NCBI GenBank assembly: GCA_039929265.1
Contig: JBDSRN010000086.1
Location: 1-26,312 of the forward strand
DNA: 26,312 nt
Reading direction: 5' to 3'
From: ZC4RG30 sp039929265
GTDB lineage: Bacteria; Pseudomonadota; Gammaproteobacteria; Steroidobacterales; Steroidobacteraceae
Below the pieces are notes generated by a model. The model saw only the letters and a program-made list of their open reading frames with translations. It had not been told where the DNA came from and did not search any database. A program made the position numbers and the translations under genes. Every line of letters begins with the position of its first letter. Positions within the stretch are counted from its first letter, which is position 1. This document shows, piece by piece, positions 7,398 through 13,941 of the stretch.

Positions 7398-8900
7398 ATG
7401 TCCGCCACGCCCTACAAACAGCTCGAACTGGAGTGGCAGCGCCTGCACGCGTTCCGCGGCGCGCTGTCGCTGCTGCGCTGGGATGCTGCAGTGATGATGC
7501 CGCGGGGCAGTGCCGACGTGCGCGGCGAGCAGATCGCGGCTATCGAGACAGAACATCACGCATTGCTGACCACGCCGCGCGTCTCGCGCCTGCTCGATCG
7601 CGCACAGGCCGGCGCGAGCGCGCTGGATGACTGGCAGCTCGCGAACCTGCGCGAAATGCGCCGCCAGCGTGACCACGCCATCGCGACACCGGCGTCCCTT
7701 ATCTCGCGTCTGGCCAGGGCAACCGCCATTGCGGAGCAGCGCTGGATCGAAGCGCGCCAGAAAGGCGACTTCCAGATCTTCGCCCCGCACCTCGCCGAAG
7801 TGCTGGCGCTGGTCCAGGACAAGGCAGCGCTGCTCGGGCAGGCATTGAGCCTCGCGCCGTACGACGCACTGATGGATGAATACAGCGCGGGCGTCACCAC
7901 CGGGGACATCGACAGCGTGTTCAAGTCGCTGTCGCGTCGCCTGCCGTCGCTGATCCGCGAGGTCATCGAACAGCAGAAACTGAATCCCGCGCTGCCTGTC
8001 ACGGGCAAGTTTCCCTCCGGCAAGCAACGCGCACTCATTACCGAAGTCATGAAGGCAATGGGTTTTCCGTTCGATCGCGGCAGGCTCGACGAGAGCGAGC
8101 ATCCCTTCACCGAGGGCGTGGCGGGTGACATCCGGGTTACCACGCGACTGTTTGCCTCGGAACCGTTCCGCGGCTTACTCGCGGCGATGCACGAGACCGG
8201 TCATGCCATGTATGACCTCGGTGTGCCGCGCCAATGGTCCAATCAGCCGGTCGGTCGTGATCGCGGCATGGCGATGGAAGAGAGCCAGTCGTTGCTGATG
8301 GAGATGATCGTGTGCCGCAGCAGGGGCTTCGTGCGCTATCTGCGACCGCTGTTGGAGAAGCACTTCACCATCAGCGGCCCCGAATGGGAAGAAGACAATC
8401 TATATCGGCTGCTCACGCAGGTGCAGCGTCACCCGGTGCGCGTGGATGCGGACGAGCTCACCTATCCCCTGCACATCATGTTGCGCTACGAGCTGGAGAA
8501 GAAGCTGCTCGGCGGCACGCTTGCCGTGCGCGATCTGCCCGATGCCTGGAACGCTGGCATGGAACAGCGCATTGGCTGTCGCCCGGTGAACGATGGCGAA
8601 GGCTGCCTGCAGGACATCCACTGGGCACTGGGCTCGTTCGGCTATTTCCCTTCCTACGCGCTCGGCGCCGTGATCGCCGCGCAGCTGTACGACGCGCTGC
8701 GTTCGGCCATGCCGGACATCGACGCGCAGTTCGCGCGCGGCGATTTCACCGGCCTGTTCGGGTGGCTGAAGGAACACGTGCACGGCAAGGGCGCGAAGCT
8801 GCCACTGCAGGAACTGATGCAACTCGCCACGGGCAAGACGCTGTCGGCGCAACCGTCGCTGCGCTATCTCGAGTCCAAGTATCTCCGGCTAGCCGGCTGA
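7398..8900 (+). CDS. Carboxypeptidase Taq, M32 family metallocarboxypeptidase
   Basis: Releases C-terminal amino acids (broad specificity, not Pro) from peptides in the cytoplasm, using one divalent metal. From ATG 7398 the protein is 500 residues, the family norm. Signatures in order: WDAAVMMPRGSADVRGEQIA near the N-terminus; HPFTEGVAGDIRVTTRLF (the HPF and DxRxT motifs); the metal site H265-E-T-G-H269; ESQS at 295-298, which supplies the third ligand (Glu); VRVDADELTYPLHIMLRYEL; and GSFGYFPSYALGA. All catalytic motifs are intact. A start at 7350 would add 16 residues that do not look conserved, so the internal ATG is preferred. It is flanked by a lipoprotein gene and ttcA on the same strand; neither suggests a special partner. 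Confidence 0.94.
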   Translation: MSATPYKQLELEWQRLHAFRGALSLLRWDAAVMMPRGSADVRGEQIAAIETEHHALLTTPRVSRLLDRAQAGASALDDWQLANLREMRRQRDHAIATPASLISRLARATAIAEQRWIEARQKGDFQIFAPHLAEVLALVQDKAALLGQALSLAPYDALMDEYSAGVTTGDIDSVFKSLSRRLPSLIREVIEQQKLNPALPVTGKFPSGKQRALITEVMKAMGFPFDRGRLDESEHPFTEGVAGDIRVTTRLFASEPFRGLLAAMHETGHAMYDLGVPRQWSNQPVGRDRGMAMEESQSLLMEMIVCRSRGFVRYLRPLLEKHFTISGPEWEEDNLYRLLTQVQRHPVRVDADELTYPLHIMLRYELEKKLLGGTLAVRDLPDAWNAGMEQRIGCRPVNDGEGCLQDIHWALGSFGYFPSYALGAVIAAQLYDALRSAMPDIDAQFARGDFTGLFGWLKEHVHGKGAKLPLQELMQLATGKTLSAQPSLRYLESKYLRLAG

Positions 8901-8908
8901 CGCATCGC

Positions 8909-8914
8909 TAGAAT
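8909..8914 (+). promoter_or_regulatory. Putative -10 element TAGAAT, six bases before the ttcA start
   Basis: TAGAAT matches TATAAT at 5 of 6 positions and ends six bases before ATG 8921. No Shine-Dalgarno sequence lies between. Transcription from here would start at or within a few bases of the start codon, giving a leaderless message for the whole downstream gene set. No convincing -35 box is visible. Confidence 0.35.
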
Positions 8915-8920
8915 GCGCAC

Positions 8921-9730
8921 ATGAACGCGGTGCACACGCAGCCCTCCGGCACGCACAAGAAGCTCGCGGCGCATCTGCGCGGACTCACCGGCAAGGCCAT
9001 TGCCGATTACGGGATGATCGCCGCAGGCGACAAGGTGATGGTGTGCCTGTCCGGTGGCAAGGATTCGTACACGCTGCTCGACATGCTGCTGTCGCTGCAG
9101 CGCTCCGCGCCGATCGAATTCTCGCTGCTCGCGGTGAATCTCGACCAGAAGCAGCCGGGATTTCCGCCGCAGGTGCTGCCTGACTATCTCGAGGCGCTCG
9201 GGGTCACGTACCAGATCATCGAGCAGGACACGTACAGTGTGGTGAAGCGCGTGATCCCCGAGGGCAAGACCATGTGCGGTCTGTGCTCGCGCCTTCGGCG
9301 CGGCGCGCTGTATCGCTTCGCCGGTGAGAATGGCGTCACCAAGATCGCACTCGGACATCATCGCGACGACATAGTCGAGACGCTGTTCCTCAATCTGTTT
9401 TTCGGCGGGCGCATGAAGGCGATGGCGCCGAAGTTGCTGAGCGAGGATGCGCGCCACATCGTGATCCGTCCGCTCGCGTATGTCCCTGAGCGCGAGATCG
9501 AGCGATACGCGCGCGCGCGGGATTTCCCGCTGATTCCCTGCACACTGTGCGGCTCGCAGGACAACATGCAGCGCGTGGCTATCAAGCAGATGCTCGCGGA
9601 CTGGGAGAAAAAATTTCCTGGCCGCACCGAGACTATTTTCTCCGCGTTGCGCAGCGTCGATACCGCGACCCTCGCCGATGCGGACCTGTTCGACTTCGTC
9701 GGTCTCGAGGAACTGCGTCGCTCGCAATGA
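8921..9730 (+). CDS. ttcA: tRNA 2-thiocytidine(32) synthetase
   Basis: Thiolates C32 of certain tRNAs, using ATP to activate the base and an iron-sulfur cluster to hold the sulfur. The 269-residue protein has the PP-loop SGGKDS at 44-49, the cluster pair C119-x-x-C122 in MCGLCSRLRR, and the third cysteine region PCTLCGSQ (C207/C210). ALGHHRDDIVETLFLNLFF is the conserved TtcA segment in the centre. Length and motif order match TtcA rather than TilS or MnmA. The sulfur donor is supplied elsewhere by a cysteine desulfurase. A candidate -10 element ends six bases before the start. The stop overlaps the next gene by four bases (ATGA), so downstream translation is probably coupled to it. Confidence 0.95.
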   Translation: MNAVHTQPSGTHKKLAAHLRGLTGKAIADYGMIAAGDKVMVCLSGGKDSYTLLDMLLSLQRSAPIEFSLLAVNLDQKQPGFPPQVLPDYLEALGVTYQIIEQDTYSVVKRVIPEGKTMCGLCSRLRRGALYRFAGENGVTKIALGHHRDDIVETLFLNLFFGGRMKAMAPKLLSEDARHIVIRPLAYVPEREIERYARARDFPLIPCTLCGSQDNMQRVAIKQMLADWEKKFPGRTETIFSALRSVDTATLADADLFDFVGLEELRRSQ

Positions 9731-11208
9731 AGCGACCTTTGCCGAACACCTACTGGGTGCAGCCCGGCATCTGGCTCGCGGGTGAATATCCCGGTGGCGA
9801 GGATCCAAAGGACACCCGTGAGCGCCTCGCGCGCTTCGCCGAGGCGGGGATCGACTGTTTCATCGATCTCACCGAAACCGGTGAGCGCATCGCCTATGCG
9901 CCGCTGCTGCCGAAGGGCACGCAGTACCACAACGTTCCACTACCCGATCATTCCGTGCCGCACGATCGCGCGCAGATGCGCGTGGTGCTGGATGCCATCG
10001 ATCGCGCGCTCGCCGACGGGCGTCATCTGTACGTGCACTGTCGCGCGGGCATCGGGCGCACGGGCATGTCTGTTGCCTGTTCGTTGGTCGCGCAGGGGAT
10101 GAGTGGCGAGAACGCCCTGAAGTACCTCAACGAACTCTGGCAGGCGAACGCGCGCGCGAAGCGCTGGCCACGCGTACCGGAGACCGAAGCTCAGGCCGAG
10201 TACGTGCGCCAGTGGGGCAACCCGGCCGATTCGTCGGCCGAGGGCGACTTCGACAGCGCGACGCTCTCGGCGGCACGCAAGGTACGCGAGCGATTCCAGG
10301 GCGCCCTCATCGGGCTGGCAGTGGGCGATGCGCTGGCGGCCGCAACGCAGTACCGCAAGCCCGGCACCTTCGCGCCCGTCGGCGACCTGCTGGGCGGCGG
10401 TCCGTTCGACCTGCCTCGCGGCGGCTGGAGCGACGACACCGCAATGGCATTGTGTCTCGCGGAGAGCCTCATCGAGATGGGCCGCCCGGACCTGCGTGAC
10501 CAGCTCGAGCGCTACCAGCGCTGGCAGCGCGAGGGGCATCTGTCGGCGACGGGCGAATGCCTGGGGATCACGACTGCTGTGGCACGATCGGTAGCGCTGG
10601 CCGGATGGCGCCGCAATACGGCTCCGGGGTCACACGATCCGGCGCAGCTCGACAAGGAGCCGCTGTCCCGGCTAGCCCCGGCAGTCATGTTCCACCTCGA
10701 CGACCTCCATCTCGCGATGGAGGCTGCTGCCGACGCCGCCCGCGCCTCCAACCAGGCGCCGATCGTGCTGGACGCCTGCCGTCTGTTCGCAGCGCTGCTG
10801 CACGCTGCGCTGACCGGGCGCGCCAGGACTGCAATTCTGCAGGCCGGGATCGCCTCGGGCCGCGTGTTCCGACCGGAGGTCGCGAAACTGGCAGCGGCTC
10901 TGCCGCAGCTTGCGGCGCCGCCGCGCGCCGCGATTGGCGTTCTCGATGCGCTCGGCGCGGCACTCTGGGCATTTGCTGTCAGTCGCGATTTCCGCGATGG
11001 CGCGCTGAAGGCCGTGAATCTGGGCGGCGACTCGGATGTCGTGGGAGCCGTGTACGGCGCGCTCGCCGGTGCGCACTACGGCGTCAGCGCGATTCCGGCC
11101 AGCTGGCGCAACGCTCTCCTGCAGGCCGGCCTGATCGCGGATTTTGCCGATCGGCTGCTGGGGCATGCGCTGCAAGGGCTGGGCGACAGCGACACCCGAA
11201 CCTCATAA
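9727..11208 (+). CDS. Fusion: dual-specificity/tyrosine phosphatase domain plus ADP-ribosylglycohydrolase domain
   Basis: A 493-residue, two-domain cytoplasmic protein. Residues 1-165 form a cysteine phosphatase domain. The P-loop HCRAGIGRTG (104-113) holds nucleophile C105 and R111, and LPDHSVP (72-78) could supply the general-acid Asp. Residues 185-485 form an ADP-ribosylglycohydrolase (DraG/ARH) domain. It opens with FQGALIGLAVGDALAAA and WSDDTAM (metal ligands S235-D236-D237). It closes with NLGGDSDVVGAVYGALAGA. In most family members this last motif is DxDT, with Asp, Asp and Thr binding the second metal; here Thr is Val (D435-S-D437-V438). A usual TH pair in mid-domain is also SN. Hydrolase activity is therefore uncertain. 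ATG 9727 overlaps the ttcA stop. Substrates are unknown; removal of phosphate and ADP-ribose from a protein, RNA or small nucleotide is an inference. Confidence 0.9.
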   Translation: MKRPLPNTYWVQPGIWLAGEYPGGEDPKDTRERLARFAEAGIDCFIDLTETGERIAYAPLLPKGTQYHNVPLPDHSVPHDRAQMRVVLDAIDRALADGRHLYVHCRAGIGRTGMSVACSLVAQGMSGENALKYLNELWQANARAKRWPRVPETEAQAEYVRQWGNPADSSAEGDFDSATLSAARKVRERFQGALIGLAVGDALAAATQYRKPGTFAPVGDLLGGGPFDLPRGGWSDDTAMALCLAESLIEMGRPDLRDQLERYQRWQREGHLSATGECLGITTAVARSVALAGWRRNTAPGSHDPAQLDKEPLSRLAPAVMFHLDDLHLAMEAAADAARASNQAPIVLDACRLFAALLHAALTGRARTAILQAGIASGRVFRPEVAKLAAALPQLAAPPRAAIGVLDALGAALWAFAVSRDFRDGALKAVNLGGDSDVVGAVYGALAGAHYGVSAIPASWRNALLQAGLIADFADRLLGHALQGLGDSDTRTS

Positions 11209-11217
11209 ACTTTGCTC

Positions 11218-12261
11218 ATGCCTGCTGCCCGTTCATCCACACGCCGCCACGCCTGGACGCGCCTGCCGGATGACGAACTCCTCAAGCTCCGCTTCCGCGA
11301 TCTGAAACTGACGCTGCGCGGCTCCGCGCTCGAGCGCCGGTTGAAGCGTATATATACCGAGCTCGAAAAACGCGGTATTCAATTCAAACCGCACATGTGG
11401 CTCGCCGAAGAGTGGTTCTCGCCCGACGGCGTGCCCGGTATCGCGGTGCCGTTCTATCTCGCGCATCCGCGTCTCGAGAAACTCGAGCGGCAGATGATGA
11501 AGCAGGTGGAAGGCGGCAACGCCAACTGGCTGATGCGCATCCTGCGCCACGAGGCGGGTCATGCCGTGGACTCCGCGTACCGCCTGCGCCGGCGATCGGC
11601 GTGGCGCGACGTGTTCGGTCCCGCGTCACTGCCCTATCCTGATCGTTACAAGGCGCGTCCCGGCAGTCGCCGCTATGTGCATCATCTCGGCGAGTGGTAT
11701 GCGCAGAGTCATCCCACCGAGGACTTCGCCGAAACATTTGCCGTGTGGCTCAAGCCCAATTCCGACTGGCGTCGCAGCTATCAGTCGTGGCCTGCGTATC
11801 ACAAGCTGCAGTTCGTCGAAGAGCTTATGGCCGAGGTCCGCGGTGTAACGCCGAGCGTGCGTGGCCGAGCGCACATCGAGCCGCTCGGCGACAACGCGCG
11901 CACGCTCGGCGATCACTATCGGCTGAAGCTCGCGCGTTATAGAAAATACCGTGCCAGTGCGGCAGACCAGTTGCTGCTGCGCGTGTTCGTGACGCACGCG
12001 CAGATCAAGACGAAGACCAAAGCACGCGCCGGCACGCTGTTGCGCGGGAGCCGGCGCGAAATCGTGGTCGCCGTGGCGCGAGAGACCGGCGTGGATCACT
12101 ACAGCGTGTATCAGATCCTGCGACTGACCATCGAGCGCGCCGAACGGCTCAAGCTGTGCGTGCGTGGCTCGCGTCGCGAGACCTTGCGCAACGTGCGCTG
12201 GATGCTTGCCCGGCTTGTGCGGCTGTATGGTCAGAGCGCCACGCCGCACCTGACTCTGTGA
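11218..12261 (+). CDS. Putative zinc-dependent metallopeptidase (zincin fold) with basic C-terminal region
   Basis: A 347-residue protein without signal peptide. The zinc motif is H111-E-A-G-H115 in ILRHEAGHAVDSAY. The segment HPTEDFAETFAVWLKP (165-180) probably supplies the third ligand (E168 or E172). LGEWYAQSHP precedes it, and DDELLKLRFRDLKLTL is near the N-terminus. This pattern belongs to the loosely described group of putative zinc-binding metallopeptidases; I cannot name a tested member. Residues 240-345 form a very basic extension with RGSRRE occurring twice (276-281 and 316-321), perhaps a nucleic-acid or membrane-surface contact. ATG 11218 is preferred over an in-frame TTG at 11212. 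It lies nine bases after the fusion gene stop and nine bases before the ATP-grasp gene, so the peptidase and ligase are probably made together and may act on the same peptide. Confidence 0.8.
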   Translation: MPAARSSTRRHAWTRLPDDELLKLRFRDLKLTLRGSALERRLKRIYTELEKRGIQFKPHMWLAEEWFSPDGVPGIAVPFYLAHPRLEKLERQMMKQVEGGNANWLMRILRHEAGHAVDSAYRLRRRSAWRDVFGPASLPYPDRYKARPGSRRYVHHLGEWYAQSHPTEDFAETFAVWLKPNSDWRRSYQSWPAYHKLQFVEELMAEVRGVTPSVRGRAHIEPLGDNARTLGDHYRLKLARYRKYRASAADQLLLRVFVTHAQIKTKTKARAGTLLRGSRREIVVAVARETGVDHYSVYQILRLTIERAERLKLCVRGSRRETLRNVRWMLARLVRLYGQSATPHLTL

Positions 12262-12270
12262 AGTGATCAA

Positions 12271-13299
12271 GTGAAGAAGTTGCGCACGCTGGTGGTCGTG
12301 CATTCGAGCCTGGTGCCGCCCGACAGTCTCAAAGACGTCGACCCGCGCCTGGCCGAGGAGATGCAGACCGAGTTCGACGTCATCTCCACCCTGCGCAAGG
12401 GTGGACATGAAGTGTTGCCACTTGGCGTGCTCGACAGCCTCACCGATCTGCGCAGTGCGGTGACGGACTGGAAGCCCGACATTGTCTTCAATCTTCTCGA
12501 AGAGTTCGACGGCATCGTCACCTACGACCAGCACGTGGTCGCGTTCCTCGAGTTGCTGCGCCAGCCCTACACGGGCTGCAATCCGCGTGGCCTGCTGCTG
12601 TCGCGCGACAAGGTGCTGTGCAAGCAGCTGTTGCAGTTCCATCGCATTCCGACGCCGCAGTTCGCCGTCTTCCGTCGCGGCCAGAAGCTGCGCGTGCCGA
12701 AGAAGCTGCGCTATCCACTGTTCGTGAAATCCGCTACCGAAGACGCGTCGCTCGGCATCGCGCAGGCCTCGGTGGTCGAGGACATCCACAAGCTGAGGGA
12801 GCGAGTCGAGTTCGTGTTCGAACAGCTCAAAACCGACGCGCTGGTCGAGGAGTACATCGAGGGGCGTGAGTTGTACGTTGGCGTGATGGGCAACGATCGC
12901 CTCACGCGCCTGCCCGTTTGGGAGATGCAGTTCGGCTCAATGCCCGAGAGTGCGATCGCCACGCGCAAGGTGAAGTGGGACAAGCGCTACCAGGTGAAGC
13001 ACGGCATCACGACCCGGGCGGCCGCGGAGCTGCCACCTGCCGTCGAAGCGCGTCTGGACCGGCTGTCACGGCGCATCTACCGCGCGCTGCATTTGTCAGG
13101 CTATGCGCGCATGGATTTCCGCGTGCGCGAGGATGGCAGCGTGTTTGTGCTCGAGGCCAATGCCAACCCCAACGTCGCGCTGGAAGAGGACTTTGCCGAA
13201 TCCGCGCGCGCTGCGGGAACCGGGTATGCGGCACTGCTCGAGCGCATCATGGCGCTGGGTCTGGACTACGAAGTGGAATGGCGAATGCTCAATGCGTAA
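12271..13299 (+). CDS. ATP-grasp ligase related to D-alanine--D-alanine ligase
   Basis: Predicted to form an amide bond by way of an acyl-phosphate. The 342 residues have the Ddl layout. An N-terminal Rossmann-like part runs to FNLLEEFDG (73-81), with QPYTGCNPRGLLLSRDK (98-114) matching the Ddl YTGS...DK region. The ATP-binding Lys is K153 in FVKSATEDASLGI, the adenine-contact segment is LVEEYIEGREL (191-201), and the magnesium ligands are D282, E295 and N297/N299 in VFVLEANANPN. It is not housekeeping Ddl: the Ddl GxxGEDG loop is absent and FDGIVTYDQHV replaces it, so the acceptor substrate probably differs. The start is GTG at 12271; an in-frame stop nine bases upstream rules out a longer form. 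Its last eight bases overlap the next gene. It pairs with the upstream peptidase gene. Confidence 0.88.
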   Translation: MKKLRTLVVVHSSLVPPDSLKDVDPRLAEEMQTEFDVISTLRKGGHEVLPLGVLDSLTDLRSAVTDWKPDIVFNLLEEFDGIVTYDQHVVAFLELLRQPYTGCNPRGLLLSRDKVLCKQLLQFHRIPTPQFAVFRRGQKLRVPKKLRYPLFVKSATEDASLGIAQASVVEDIHKLRERVEFVFEQLKTDALVEEYIEGRELYVGVMGNDRLTRLPVWEMQFGSMPESAIATRKVKWDKRYQVKHGITTRAAAELPPAVEARLDRLSRRIYRALHLSGYARMDFRVREDGSVFVLEANANPNVALEEDFAESARAAGTGYAALLERIMALGLDYEVEWRMLNA

Positions 13300-13939
13300 C
13301 TTTTTTTTTCGGGGCATCCTCGTTATCTGTGCCGCGTTGCTGGGTGCCTGCGTCGATCAGGAAGCCCTGCGCAAGGCCGAGCTCGACCAGATCGCGAGCC
13401 TCCTGCCGGGCCGCTACGACAATCTCACCCAGGTGCGCGGTGAGGCGGTGGGCCCGCGCGAGTCGCTCGCGTTGCTGATCCTGCCGGTGTACACGCCATC
13501 GATCGGCCGCTATACGTTCTATATGCAGGAGAGCGCCGCGGATGATCCGCTACGTCTGCTGTCGCAGCGGATCTACAGTTTCCAGATCGGTCCGAGCGAA
13601 GCGGTGATCCAGAGCCTGGCGACGTTCGACGAGCCGCAACGCTGGCGCAACGCGCAGGACAACCCGGAAGTGTTCAAGGGCCTGATGGTCCAGGATCTCA
13701 AAGTGATGGGCGGCTGCGAGCTCACGTGGACGCGCGCCATGAACGGCTTCGAGGCCCGCAACGACAGGCAGACATGCCGCAGCGTCTCGCGCGCGACCGG
13801 CTCGCGCATCAACGTTGAGTTGCGCATGACGCTCGACGCGGAGGGCATCGCGATCAGCGAGCAGCACTTCGATGCCGGCGGACGCGTGGTGTACGGCGAT
13901 CGCAGCGATCCCTTCTATCGCTTCGAGCGCAGCCAGTAG
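13292..13939 (+). CDS. CpcT/CpeT-like lipoprotein (phycobiliprotein-lyase-fold family)
   Basis: A 215-residue lipoprotein. The signal peptide ends in L-L-G-A-C with Cys20; the next residue is Val, so outer-membrane sorting is likely. The mature part resembles the CpcT/CpeT family (PF06206), whose cyanobacterial members attach bilins. RYTFYMQESAADDPLRLLSQ is the usual FY-E-Q-R block, and VMGGCELTWTRAMNGFEAR with a later C162 gives the conserved GC...W...F...C pattern (C142 and C162 possibly form a disulfide). VYGDRSDPFYRFER is the typical end. There is no phycobiliprotein context here, so a lipocalin-like envelope binding role is more likely than bilin transfer. ATG 13292 lies inside the end of the ligase gene. 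Codons 4-6 form a run of nine T, a possible slippage site. The lptF gene starts two bases after the stop. Confidence 0.75.
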   Translation: MRNFFFRGILVICAALLGACVDQEALRKAELDQIASLLPGRYDNLTQVRGEAVGPRESLALLILPVYTPSIGRYTFYMQESAADDPLRLLSQRIYSFQIGPSEAVIQSLATFDEPQRWRNAQDNPEVFKGLMVQDLKVMGGCELTWTRAMNGFEARNDRQTCRSVSRATGSRINVELRMTLDAEGIAISEQHFDAGGRVVYGDRSDPFYRFERSQ

Positions 13940-13941
13940 CG

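Noticed and set aside
12271..13299. Housekeeping D-Ala--D-Ala ligase (ddl)
   Set aside because: It lacks the Ddl substrate loop and sits away from the mur/fts genes; called only Ddl-related.
13301..13309. T9 run as a rho-independent terminator of the ligase gene
   Set aside because: No GC-rich inverted repeat precedes it, and it falls inside the coding start of the lipoprotein gene.
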